DNA from: Paludicola sp. MB14-C6
GTDB taxonomy: Bacteria > Bacillota > Clostridia > Oscillospirales > Ruminococcaceae
Direction of reading: 5' to 3'
Assembly: GCF_030908625.1 (NCBI RefSeq)
Contig: NZ_CP133133.1
Span: 248,001 to 312,000, forward strand
Length of the DNA stretch: 64,000 nucleotides
The notes under the pieces were generated by a model that saw only the letters and a list, made by a program, of their open reading frames with translations, ran no database searches and was not told where the DNA came from. The translations under genes were made by a program, and so were the position numbers. Of the stretch, positions 56,171-63,751 are shown in pieces. Within the stretch, counting starts at the first letter, position 1. Every line of letters begins with the position of its first letter.

Positions 56171-56199
56171 TTGATTTTCTTAGATATATAAGGTATAAT
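56171..56199 (+). promoter_or_regulatory. promoter of rpsB-tsf
   Basis: TTGATT (56171-56176) and TATAAT (56194-56199) with a 17-bp spacer. It gives an mRNA leader of about 105 nt. Confidence 0.75.
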
Positions 56200-56205
56200 A
56201 TTTTA

Positions 56206-56312
56206 GGTATTTATTACACACGTCACATTTATAAATTGCACGGTGCTATGTAAATAGTCGCAATTTTATATGGGCGGAGGAAATTTTTTAACCAAATAAG
56301 GAGGTCACTACC
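56206..56312 (+). promoter_or_regulatory. rpsB mRNA leader with long-range hairpin
   Basis: The leader contains AAATTGC and GCAATTT (about 56232-56265) that can pair, enclosing ACGGTGCTATG and AATAGTC, then GGCGGAGG and a second AAGGAGG site before ATG. Ribosomal-protein S2 leaders in bacteria often carry autoregulatory structures; that role here is inference from position and folding only. Confidence 0.4.
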
Positions 56313-57044
56313 ATGGGAGTAGTATCAATGAAACAACTTCTTGAAGCAGGTGTTCACTTTGGTCACCAAACAAGAAGATGGAATCCAAAAATGGCAAAAT
56401 ATATTTTTACAGAGCGTAACGGTATTTATATTATCGACTTACAAAAAACTGTAAAAAAACTTGAAGAAGCTTATTCTTTTGTTAGAGATGTAGCTGCAAG
56501 CGGTCAAGACATTCTTTTCGTAGGAACTAAAAAACAAGCTGGCGATTCTGTAAAAGAAGAAGCAGAGCGTTGCGGTATGCACTACGTAAATGCACGTTGG
56601 TTAGGCGGTATGATGACAAACTTTAAAACAATTCGTCGTCGTATTCAAAGACTAGAGCAACTAAGAAAAATGCAAGAAGACGGTACTTTTGAATTACTAC
56701 CTAAAAAAGAAGTAATCAAATTAAACCTTGAAATTGAGAAACTTGAGAAATTCTTAGGCGGTATCAAAAACATGAACAAACTTCCTGGTGCTCTATTTAT
56801 CGTAGACCCAAGAAAAGAAAGAATAGCTGTTGCTGAAGCTAAAAACCTAGGTATTCCAATCGTAGCTATCGTTGACACAAACTGTGATCCAGACGAAATC
56901 GATTATGTTATTCCTGGTAATGATGACGCAATTCGTGCTGTTAAACTTATTGCTGGAGCTATGGCTAGCGCTGTAATCGAAGCAAGACAAGGAGCAGAAA
57001 CTGCAGAAGAAGCTCCTGAAGCTGAAGAAGTAGCTGCTGAATAG
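56313..57044 (+). CDS. rpsB: 30S ribosomal protein S2
   Basis: The 243 residues begin with the universal S2 start [20 protein letters not shown], with [25 protein letters not shown] and [14 protein letters not shown] following. The acidic C-terminal tail ([15 protein letters not shown]) is typical. The gene has two adjacent ribosome sites. tsf follows after a hairpin, the standard rpsB-tsf pair. pyrH and frr, which often come next, are absent. Confidence 0.97.
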   Translation: MGVVSMKQLLEAGVHFGHQTRRWNPKMAKYIFTERNGIYIIDLQKTVKKLEEAYSFVRDVAASGQDILFVGTKKQAGDSVKEEAERCGMHYVNARWLGGMMTNFKTIRRRIQRLEQLRKMQEDGTFELLPKKEVIKLNLEIEKLEKFLGGIKNMNKLPGALFIVDPRKERIAVAEAKNLGIPIVAIVDTNCDPDEIDYVIPGNDDAIRAVKLIAGAMASAVIEARQGAETAEEAPEAEEVAAE

Positions 57045-57059
57045 TATATAGATTAACTT

Positions 57060-57091
57060 TAATTGCCCGAGCTTTGTAGCACGGGCAATTA
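57060..57091 (+). terminator. hairpin between rpsB and tsf (partial terminator)
   Basis: Ten-bp stem TAATTGCCCG / CGGGCAATTA with a 12-nt loop and no U run. It may attenuate or process the rpsB-tsf mRNA, lowering tsf relative to rpsB. Confidence 0.55.
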
Positions 57092-57122
57092 CCAAATAAA
57101 TAATTTTAGGAGGAATGTCAAA

Positions 57123-58031
57123 ATGGCATTTACAGCTAATGATGTTAAAGTTCTTCGTGAAAGAACAGGTTGCGGAATGATGGATTGCAAAAAAGCACTA
57201 TCTGAAACAGATGGTGATATGGAAAAAGCAATTGAAATATTAAGAGAAAAAGGTCTTGCTGCTGCTGCTAAAAAAGCAGGAAGAATTGCTGCTGAAGGTA
57301 TCGTTGTTTCTGTTGTTGATGAAGCAAAAAAAGTTGGTGTAGTATTAGAAGTTAATGCTGAAACTGATTTCGTTGCTAAAAACGATAGCTTTGTATCTTT
57401 TGTTAATAGCGTTGCTACAACAATTATCAATGAAAATCCAGCTGACGTTGATGCTCTACTTGCAGTTAAATGTGATGGAACTGATATGACTGTTGAAGAA
57501 GTTCTACGTGATAAAATATTAACTATCGGTGAAAATATGAAAATTCGCCGTTTTGAAAGATTAGAAGGCACAGTTGTTTCTTACGTTCACGGTGGTGGCC
57601 GTATCGGTGTTATGGTTCAATTTGATACTGATGTTGCTGATAAGGCTGAGTTCATAGACTACGCTAAAGACGTTGCAATGCAAATTGCTGCAGTAGTACC
57701 ACAATATTTAAATAAAGAAGATGTACCTTCTGAAACTATTGAAAAAGAAAAAGAAATTCTTACTGCTCAAGCTATTAATGAAGGCAAACCAGCTAATATC
57801 GCTGAAAAAATGGTAATGGGTAGAATTAACAAATACTATAAAGAAGTATGTCTTGTTGAACAAGCATTTGTTAAAGAGCCTGAAAAATCTATTTCTCAAT
57901 ACACTGCTGAAGTTGCAAAAAATCTTGGCGGATCTATTAAAATTACTAAGTATGTTCGTTTTGAAAAAGGCGAAGGCTTAGAAAAACGTGAAGATAACTT
58001 TGCTGATGAAGTTGCAAGCATGATGAAATAA
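57123..58031 (+). CDS. tsf: elongation factor Ts
   Basis: Nucleotide exchange factor for EF-Tu. The 302 residues start [20 protein letters not shown] and [20 protein letters not shown], the UBA-like N-terminus, followed by the core signature [16 protein letters not shown] and [13 protein letters not shown], and the C-terminal VLVEQ-type [11 protein letters not shown]. The ATG at 57123 follows TAGGAGG. Complete and normal in length. Confidence 0.96.
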   Translation: MAFTANDVKVLRERTGCGMMDCKKALSETDGDMEKAIEILREKGLAAAAKKAGRIAAEGIVVSVVDEAKKVGVVLEVNAETDFVAKNDSFVSFVNSVATTIINENPADVDALLAVKCDGTDMTVEEVLRDKILTIGENMKIRRFERLEGTVVSYVHGGGRIGVMVQFDTDVADKAEFIDYAKDVAMQIAAVVPQYLNKEDVPSETIEKEKEILTAQAINEGKPANIAEKMVMGRINKYYKEVCLVEQAFVKEPEKSISQYTAEVAKNLGGSIKITKYVRFEKGEGLEKREDNFADEVASMMK

Positions 58032-58075
58032 AAATTTCGGTTAAAAAGCAATTTTCATACTGAAATAATATTATG

Positions 58076-58104
58076 ACCCCACTGATAACATTCAGTGGGG
58101 TTTA
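58076..58104 (+). terminator. terminator of rpsB-tsf
   Basis: Perfect 10-bp stem ACCCCACTGA / TCAGTGGGGT with a 6-nt loop, then TTTAT. Confidence 0.88.
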
Positions 58105-58123
58105 TGATTGTTTTAAATAAAAT

Positions 58124-58153
58124 TTGTTTATTAGGGTTAAAGGTGGCTATACT
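58124..58153 (+). promoter_or_regulatory. possible promoter of the unknown gene at 58183
   Basis: TTGTTT (58124-58129) and TATACT (58148-58153) with an 18-bp spacer, about 30 bp before the start. Confidence 0.5.
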
Positions 58154-58182
58154 ATAACAATATGACATTAGGAGAGATTTTA

Positions 58183-58740
58183 ATGCAAACAATTGTTATT
58201 TATGGTGATAAGCAAGATATTGAAGTTAAAAATCAAATTATTCAATTATTAAAAAATGATTATAATATTACGGTAATCGAAGACCATAGAATTTATAGCG
58301 TAGGAAGCGGTCCTTCACTAAATATTATTCTAACAAATAACTATTCATCTATACTTATAACAAATGCAATTATTATATTGACTAGTAATGCAAAACTAAG
58401 CTATCTTGAGTTAATCGATCCTAGCTGTAGAATTATTGTTAACGCTGATGATGCTAATTATGTATCTCGTTTAGCCAGTTTAAATTCTAATATTTATACA
58501 TGTGGATTTAGCCAGAAAGATTCTATCACATTTTCGAGTAGGGAAAAAGATAATGTTGTTGTTTCTTTGCAACGTAGTATAACAACTATTTCAGATAATT
58601 TGTGTGAACCATTTGAAATACCTTGCGAAATTTTTAATGAAATTTCTGACTATACAATACTAGCAACAATACTTGTTTTAATTTTATTAAATTATTATGA
58701 TGAAAAAAAATGCTTATTACTAACCAAGATTTACTTCTAA
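58183..58740 (+). CDS. unknown protein, Mur-ligase-like core pattern
   Basis: A 185-residue protein I do not recognise with confidence. It begins with an IVIYGDKQDIEVKNQIIQLL Rossmann-like strand-helix. A middle stretch (IIVNADDANYVSRLASLNSN) looks like the NADD region of Mur-ligase central domains, but no ATP-binding P-loop is present, so ligase activity is not supported. The C-terminus contains one hydrophobic helix (about 155-175: ILATILVLILL). The ATG at 58183 follows AGGAGAG. It lies between rpsB-tsf and a spore-protein gene and could be spore-related; that is only context. Confidence 0.6.
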   Translation: MQTIVIYGDKQDIEVKNQIIQLLKNDYNITVIEDHRIYSVGSGPSLNIILTNNYSSILITNAIIILTSNAKLSYLELIDPSCRIIVNADDANYVSRLASLNSNIYTCGFSQKDSITFSSREKDNVVVSLQRSITTISDNLCEPFEIPCEIFNEISDYTILATILVLILLNYYDEKKCLLLTKIYF

Positions 58741-58811
58741 TAATAAAGAATGATTCGATTATAATAATAACACAGACGCAACGAACAAACTTTATTAAGG
58801 AGTGAAAATTT

Positions 58812-58997
58812 ATGTCAAAGATTATTGTACCACAAGCCAAAGAAGCTCTAAACCGTTTTAAAATGGAAGCAGCTACAGAAGTAGGCGTTAACCTAAAACA
58901 AGGTTACAACGGTGATTTAACATCTAAACAAGCAGGCTCTATCGGCGGACAAATGGTTAAGAAAATGATCCAAGCATACGAAAATTCTGTAAAATAG
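58812..58997 (+). CDS. alpha/beta-type small acid-soluble spore protein
   Basis: A 61-residue SASP that coats and protects spore DNA. ALNRFKMEAATEVGVNLKQG carries the germination-protease cleavage region and the first helix; GYNGDLTSKQAGSIGGQMVK holds the second DNA-binding helix motif. It should be made in the forespore under SigG, encoded at 3.4 kb, but I could not fit a good SigG promoter upstream. AAGGAG precedes the ATG. A terminator follows. Confidence 0.95.
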   Translation: MSKIIVPQAKEALNRFKMEAATEVGVNLKQGYNGDLTSKQAGSIGGQMVKKMIQAYENSVK

Positions 58998-59055
58998 TTA
59001 GTTGTGTTTTATAAGATTATTAGATTAAATTATTGTCTAATAAAGCTAAAATCGT

Positions 59056-59089
59056 AAAAGTAGGTACTCACAAGAGTACCTACTTTTAT
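59056..59089 (+). terminator. terminator of the SASP gene
   Basis: 14-bp stem AAAAGTAGGTACTC / GAGTACCTACTTTT with a 4-nt loop. Confidence 0.9.
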
Positions 59090-59121
59090 ATATTAAAATA
59101 TCTAATTGAATTGAAATGGGT

Positions 59122-59153
59122 AAAGCCCACTAACTTGAATTAGTGGGCTTTTT
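59122..59153. terminator. second terminator, also serving adhE
   Basis: 12-bp stem AAAGCCCACTAA / TTAGTGGGCTTT with a 6-nt loop and TT after it on the plus strand; on the minus strand it lies 28 bp after the adhE stop and can end that message. Confidence 0.78.
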
Positions 59154-59180
59154 AGGAAGGATTTTGGTTTAATATAAAAC

Positions 59181-61784
59181 CTATTTACCGTAGTAAGCTT
59201 CTTTATAAATTTCTGCAATTTCAACAACTAGAGGGTATCTAGGATTTGCAGTTGTACATTGGTCTTCAAAAGCTCTTTCAGATAAACCAGTTAAATTATC
59301 TAGGAATACTTTTTCATCAACGCCGCAATCTTTAATAGACATTGGAACGCCAAGTTTCTTAGCTAATTCTTTAATAGCTTTAACTAGGCTAGCAACACCT
59401 TCTTCAACTGTTGCAGCTGGAAGACCTAGTGATTTAGCAATTTCAGCATAACGAACATCAGCTGTAAATTTTTCGTATTTAGGGAATGTAGCAAATTTAG
59501 TTGGTTTATTTGCATTAAATTTGATTACATATGGTAGTAATACAGCATTAGCACGGCCATGAGGAATATGATACTCACCACCAAGTTTATGAGCCATAGA
59601 GTGATTTAATCCTAAGAATGCATTAGTAAATGCCATACCTGCAATACAAGATGCATTATGCATTTTTTCACGAGCAACTTGATCGCCGTTGTATGATTTT
59701 TCTAAATATTCAAAAACAAGTTTAATTGCTTGAAGTGATAGACCGTCAGTGTAATCAGATGCCATAATAGAAACATAAGCTTCAATTGCATGGGTTAATA
59801 CGTCCATACCAGTATCAGCAGTGATTGATTTTGGCATTGTCATTACAAATTGAGGATCAATGATAGCTACATCAGGAGTTAATTCATAATCAGCAAGAGG
59901 GTATTTTATATTTTCACCTTTATCTGTAATAACTGAGAAAGAAGTAACTTCAGATCCTGTACCGGAAGTAGTTGGTACACAAACCATTTGCGCTTTATGA
60001 CCTAATTTAGGGAATGCAAAAGTTCTCTTTCTGATATCTAAGAACTTTTGACGTAGACCATCAAAAGAAGTATCTGGGTGTTCATAGAATAACCACATAC
60101 CTTTAGCAGCATCCATTGCTGAACCGCCACCAAGTGCAATAATAACATCTGGTTTAAAGTTATTCATTGCATCAACACCACGCATGATAGTTTCTACAGA
60201 AGGATCTGGTTCAACTTCAGAGAATATCTCAGCATGACAGTAGTCTTGACGTTTTCTTAAATAACGTAATACTTTATCCATGTAACCTAATTTCACCATC
60301 ATTGGGTCAGTTACGATAAATGCACGAGAAATGTTAGGCATTTTTTCTAAATATTGAATTGCATTATATTCAAAGTAAATTTTTGGTGGAATTTTGAACC
60401 ATTGCATATTTACTCTCCTCTTCGCAATACGTTTAATATTAAGTAGATTCATAGCAGATACGTTAGAAGTAGTAGAGTTTTTACCGAAAGAACCACATCC
60501 TAATGTTAATGAAGGAGTATTTTCATTATAAATATCACCAATACCACCTTGAGAAGAAGGGGAGTTAGCTATTAAACGGCCAACTTTCATAGCATTGCCA
60601 TAAGCTGAAATAACTTCTTGATCATCAGAATGAACTACTGCAGTATGACCAAGACCACCCATATTAAGCATTTTCTTAGCCATTTTGATACCTTCTTGAG
60701 CATCTTTTACAACAATATAAGCTAATACAGGAGATAATTTTTCACGTGAAAGAGGGTAATCAGGTCCAACATCTTTAATTTTACCAATTAAAATTTTGGT
60801 GCCTGCTGGAACTTTAACGCCAGCTTGCTCAGCAATCCAAGCTGCTGGTTTACCAACTACAGCTGCATTTACTGCACCTTTATCTTTAACGATTACATAG
60901 TCAGAAACAATTTTAGTTTCTTGCTCATTTAAGAAGTAGCAGTTATTAGCTTTCATATATTTTTCAAAAGTATCTTGAATATCTTTATCAACGATAACAG
61001 CTTGTTCAGAAGCACAAATCATACCATTATCAAAAGTTTTAGATAGCATTAAATCATTACAAGCTCTTTCGACATTAACATTTTTGTTAATATAACAAGG
61101 AACGTTACCAGGTCCTACGCCAAGTGCAGGTTTACCGGTTGAGTAAGCAGCTTTAACCATTCCAGAACCACCAGTAGCAAGTACTAAAGCGATATTCGGA
61201 TGATTCATTAAAGCGTTAGTAGCTTCAATTGATGGAGTTTCAATCCATTGAATACAATTTTCAGGTGCTCCAGCAGCAATAGCAGCATCTCTTACAATTC
61301 TTGCAGCTTCAGAAGAACATTTTTGAGCAGATGGATGGAATCCAAAAATAATAGGGTTTCTTGCTTTTATTGAAATAATAGATTTAAATAGGGTAGTGGA
61401 GGTAGGGTTTGTTACCGGAGTTACACCAGCAATTACACCAACTGGCTCAGCAATTTCAACTAAACCTTCAGTTTCGTCGTCATTGATAATGCCAACAGTT
61501 TTATCATGTTTAATATTATGCCAAATATATTCAGTAGCATAAATATTTTTGATTACTTTATCTTCAAATACACCACGACCGGTTTCTTCAACTGCCATTT
61601 TTGATAATTTCATATGATTATCAAGACCTGCAATTGCCATTGCGTGAACAATTTTATCAATTCTTTCTTGATCAAAAGACATAAATTCTTCAAGAGCTTT
61701 CATACCATTTTTAACCAATGAATCTACCGCTGTTGTTACATCAGTTTCAACTACTGCAACATCTTTTTTTTCTTTATTTGCCAT
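59181..61784 (-). CDS. adhE: bifunctional acetaldehyde-CoA/alcohol dehydrogenase
   Basis: Reduces acetyl-CoA to acetaldehyde, then ethanol, regenerating NAD in fermentation. Of the 867 residues, the first ~440 form an aldehyde dehydrogenase, with catalytic Cys in NGMICASEQA (about 246) and TGGSGMVKAAYSTGKPALGVG; the rest is an iron-dependent alcohol dehydrogenase with GGGSAMDAAKGMW, TTSGTGSEVTSF and metal histidines around HAIEAY, NHSMAHKLGG and PHG. It is likely to form spirosome filaments like other AdhE. The start has AAGGAGG. A consensus promoter with Rex-type operators lies upstream. Confidence 0.96.
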   Translation of the reverse strand: MANKEKKDVAVVETDVTTAVDSLVKNGMKALEEFMSFDQERIDKIVHAMAIAGLDNHMKLSKMAVEETGRGVFEDKVIKNIYATEYIWHNIKHDKTVGIINDDETEGLVEIAEPVGVIAGVTPVTNPTSTTLFKSIISIKARNPIIFGFHPSAQKCSSEAARIVRDAAIAAGAPENCIQWIETPSIEATNALMNHPNIALVLATGGSGMVKAAYSTGKPALGVGPGNVPCYINKNVNVERACNDLMLSKTFDNGMICASEQAVIVDKDIQDTFEKYMKANNCYFLNEQETKIVSDYVIVKDKGAVNAAVVGKPAAWIAEQAGVKVPAGTKILIGKIKDVGPDYPLSREKLSPVLAYIVVKDAQEGIKMAKKMLNMGGLGHTAVVHSDDQEVISAYGNAMKVGRLIANSPSSQGGIGDIYNENTPSLTLGCGSFGKNSTTSNVSAMNLLNIKRIAKRRVNMQWFKIPPKIYFEYNAIQYLEKMPNISRAFIVTDPMMVKLGYMDKVLRYLRKRQDYCHAEIFSEVEPDPSVETIMRGVDAMNNFKPDVIIALGGGSAMDAAKGMWLFYEHPDTSFDGLRQKFLDIRKRTFAFPKLGHKAQMVCVPTTSGTGSEVTSFSVITDKGENIKYPLADYELTPDVAIIDPQFVMTMPKSITADTGMDVLTHAIEAYVSIMASDYTDGLSLQAIKLVFEYLEKSYNGDQVAREKMHNASCIAGMAFTNAFLGLNHSMAHKLGGEYHIPHGRANAVLLPYVIKFNANKPTKFATFPKYEKFTADVRYAEIAKSLGLPAATVEEGVASLVKAIKELAKKLGVPMSIKDCGVDEKVFLDNLTGLSERAFEDQCTTANPRYPLVVEIAEIYKEAYYGK

Positions 61785-61808
61785 AAAAATATCCTCCTTA
61801 ATTCATGT

Positions 61809-61826
61809 GAGTTAATTTATTAACAA
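61809..61826 (-). promoter_or_regulatory. Rex-type operator 2 of adhE
   Basis: Minus-strand TTGTTAATAAATTAACTC matches the clostridial Rex consensus TTGTTAANNNNTTAACAA at all but the last two bases. It lies in the leader downstream of +1. Confidence 0.65.
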
Positions 61827-61829
61827 TGT

Positions 61830-61847
61830 TTGTTAATTTTCTAACAA
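61830..61847 (-). promoter_or_regulatory. Rex-type operator 1 of adhE
   Basis: Minus-strand TTGTTAGAAAATTAACAA matches the Rex consensus with one mismatch. It starts 4 bases after the -10 box, over the expected transcription start. Confidence 0.75.
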
Positions 61848-61851
61848 CTAT

Positions 61852-61880
61852 ATTATATGATATAAAATAATAGTTGTCAA
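61852..61880 (-). promoter_or_regulatory. consensus promoter of adhE
   Basis: Minus-strand TTGACA (61880-61875) and TATAAT (61857-61852), a perfect match at both boxes with a 17-bp spacer. Such a strong promoter usually needs a repressor; Rex-like sites flank it. Confidence 0.9.
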
Positions 61881-61886
61881 TATCTC

Positions 61887-61904
61887 TAGTTAAAATTTTC
61901 ACAA
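61887..61904 (-). promoter_or_regulatory. Rex-type operator 3 (upstream) of adhE
   Basis: Minus-strand TTGTGAAAATTTTAACTA resembles TTGTGAANNNNTTCACAA/TTGTTAANNNNTTAACAA with three or so mismatches. It lies 6 bases upstream of the -35 box. Confidence 0.45.
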
Positions 61905-61968
61905 ACATTATAATGATTATGCACACCTTAAATGGCTATATTTTGTTTAATATTACTAACCATATAAG

Positions 61969-62961
61969 TTATTGTTTCTTTTTGGTGTTAGTAATTTTCG
62001 ATAAAGGGGTGCTTTTTGCTGCTTGTTCCAATTGCTTGCTAGAAATATGAGTATAAATTTCTGTAGTGCCTAAATTTACATGGCCTAAGATCTCTTGTAA
62101 AACTTTAATATCGACGTCACCATATTGGTACATAATTGTTGCTGCAGTATGGCGTAATTTATGCGTAGATAACCCATGATTACTGAGACCGGCTTTTTTT
62201 AAGTTTAACTCTACAATTTCTTGTACTCGACGTTTGCTAATGCGTTGACCATTTCTAGAAATAAATAAGGCATTTTGCGAGGTTTGATGAATAGTTTGCT
62301 TATTCCTAATTGGTATATACTGATTTAAAGCAGATATACATGCATCATTTAAATAAACAATTCGTTCTTTATTTCCTTTACCTAATAGACGAATCGTGTT
62401 ATCTGAAATATCGGATAAATTCAATCCCACAAGCTCAGAAAGGCGCATTCCACAGTTTAAGAACATCGTAATAATACAATAATCACGTTCTTTATATTCA
62501 CCATCTATATTTTTGAGCAAATCAATGCATTGATCTAAGGTTAGATATTTAGGAAGAGATTTTTTTATACTTGGTACTTCAAGTTCTTTCATTGGATTAA
62601 CTTCCAATAGATGCATTTTGACAGTAAGATAATTAAAAAATGATCGAATACTAGATACTTTTCTTGAACGTGTTATTGAGGAATTATCTTTTTCTACTGA
62701 AAGAAAATGTAAATACTCATACACATCTGATAAAGATATTGATTTTAAATTTTCAATAGTAATATTACTAATTTTAATTTCTTCAAACGGAGTATCTGCG
62801 TTTACCAAACCATTTTTTAAGTTAAGAAAACGTAAAAACGATTTTAAATCAATATAATAAGCTTCGACAGTTCGTTCAGAACGTCCTTTAATAGTATGTA
62901 TGTAAAACAAAAAATCTTTTAAAATATTCGGACAATCTCTATATAAATCTTTATTAGCCAT
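61969..62961 (-). CDS. Xer-type tyrosine recombinase
   Basis: Site-specific recombinase of 330 residues. The N-terminal SAM-like core-binding domain (about 11-120) starts with FLFYIHTIKGRSERTVEAYY. The catalytic domain has Arg173 (CGMRLSEL), Lys195 (GKGNKER), His267 and Arg270 (THKLRH), His294 (LGHVN) and nucleophile Tyr303 (TEIYTH), so all residues are intact. It resembles the XerC/XerD group used for chromosome dimer resolution in Clostridia, not phage integrases with arm-binding domains, although its repeat-rich upstream region leaves an element origin possible. The start has AAAGGAGC. Confidence 0.88.
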   Translation of the reverse strand: MANKDLYRDCPNILKDFLFYIHTIKGRSERTVEAYYIDLKSFLRFLNLKNGLVNADTPFEEIKISNITIENLKSISLSDVYEYLHFLSVEKDNSSITRSRKVSSIRSFFNYLTVKMHLLEVNPMKELEVPSIKKSLPKYLTLDQCIDLLKNIDGEYKERDYCIITMFLNCGMRLSELVGLNLSDISDNTIRLLGKGNKERIVYLNDACISALNQYIPIRNKQTIHQTSQNALFISRNGQRISKRRVQEIVELNLKKAGLSNHGLSTHKLRHTAATIMYQYGDVDIKVLQEILGHVNLGTTEIYTHISSKQLEQAAKSTPLSKITNTKKKQ

Positions 62962-62995
62962 ATATAAGCTCCTTTATTATAAATTCAGTTCCCCC

Positions 62996-63025
62996 AACCG
63001 CACTAAATATTTATTTAGTGCGGTT
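62996..63025. repeat. 14-bp inverted repeat in the recombinase leader
   Basis: AACCGCACTAAATA and its perfect complement (62996-63009 and 63012-63025) are separated by 2 bp. It lies between the predicted recombinase promoter and start codon. No U run follows on the minus strand (GGGGG comes next), so it is not a plain terminator. Confidence 0.7.
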
Positions 63026-63060
63026 ACTAGTAATTAATTACCAGTTGAACTCATAATTAT

Positions 63061-63089
63061 ATTATACCATACCCTTTTGTTGGAGTACA
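63061..63089 (-). promoter_or_regulatory. possible promoter of the recombinase gene
   Basis: Minus-strand TATAAT (63066-63061) with an extended -10 (TGG before it) and a weak TGTACT (63089-63084) 17 bp upstream. Confidence 0.5.
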
Positions 63090-63095
63090 CTATTT

Positions 63096-63145
63096 TCGGG
63101 TTACTCACTGGTAAGTAAACTCGGGTTACTCATTGGTAAGTAAAC
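63096..63145. repeat. two tandem 25-bp direct repeats
   Basis: TCGGGTTACTCACTGGTAAG plus TAAAC is repeated head to tail with one change (CACTGG to CATTGG). The copies are 63096-63120 and 63121-63145. Each contains a loose dyad (GTTACT / AGTAAAC). A reversed partial copy, TTACCAGT, lies at 63037-63044. They sit upstream of the recombinase promoter. Confidence 0.9.
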
Positions 63146-63333
63146 TAGAATCGAAAAGAATTATACATAGCTATAATATTATAATTAGCTTGAATTAACG
63201 TGCCACCTAAAGGCTCAACAGCACTTATTTTATATGTATCAGCCACATCTTTAATAACCTTTATAGATATATCTTTATAACCACGCTTAGTCAATCTTTT
63301 TCGGAATGACATTACAGTTGTATTCTGACTCAT
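63145..63333 (-). CDS. 62-residue protein of unknown function
   Basis: A short basic protein: SFRKRLTKRGYKDISIKVIK at the N-terminus, then SAVEPLGGTLIQANYNIIAM. I do not recognise it. It has an AAAGGAG site before the ATG, and its ATG shares four bases (ATGA) with the stop of the upstream gene, a strong sign of a real, coupled gene. Its stop codon touches the tandem repeats. Similar small basic genes occur in phages and integrative elements, but that is only suggestive. Confidence 0.62.
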   Translation of the reverse strand: MSQNTTVMSFRKRLTKRGYKDISIKVIKDVADTYKISAVEPLGGTLIQANYNIIAMYNSFRF

Positions 63334-63737
63334 ATATCAATACTCCTTTTTACTATTTTAATTTGTTGTGGATTGCCGAAACCGCACTTAATTTTTTCAT
63401 AGTATTCAGTAGCTTGTTTTTTAGTCTTAAAACGTCCGATTATGGTATCTTTATAAACCATGTCCCAAGTACCATGTATATCAATACTGGGACTTTCCAA
63501 GCCTAAGTGTGCTAGAATTAAATCTAGTTTTACATTATAAATATCTACCCTATTTTCATTTGATTTTTTGAATTTATACCTTTTTGGTTTAGTTTTGTTA
63601 TTCTCGTAAAAATCACAATCGAATTTATAACGCATTTTCAAATTCTTACATACACTACATGGGTTTTGATACTGACAATAGAAACGGCTACAAGAATTGC
63701 ATTGACATTTATAACATTTATCTATGTTAATTCTCAT
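63330..63737 (-). CDS. cysteine-rich putative zinc-binding protein, unknown function
   Basis: A 135-residue protein. The N-terminal 45 residues hold nine cysteines (CYKCQCNSCSRFYC, NPCSVC, then FDCDFY), which suggests two zinc sites. A basic linker follows (TKPKRYKFKK), then a C-terminal part with HGTWDMVYKDTIIGRFKTKK that resembles short sequence-recognition modules. Not recognised. The second ATG is chosen because the first lies too close to AAAGGGG. It overlaps the next gene by 4 nt. Confidence 0.6.
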   Translation of the reverse strand: MRINIDKCYKCQCNSCSRFYCQYQNPCSVCKNLKMRYKFDCDFYENNKTKPKRYKFKKSNENRVDIYNVKLDLILAHLGLESPSIDIHGTWDMVYKDTIIGRFKTKKQATEYYEKIKCGFGNPQQIKIVKRSIDI

Positions 63738-63751
63738 AGCCATTCCCCTTT

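Noticed and set aside
63096..63145. Possible start of a CRISPR array
   Set aside because: Only two copies, directly abutting with no spacers, and no cas genes nearby.
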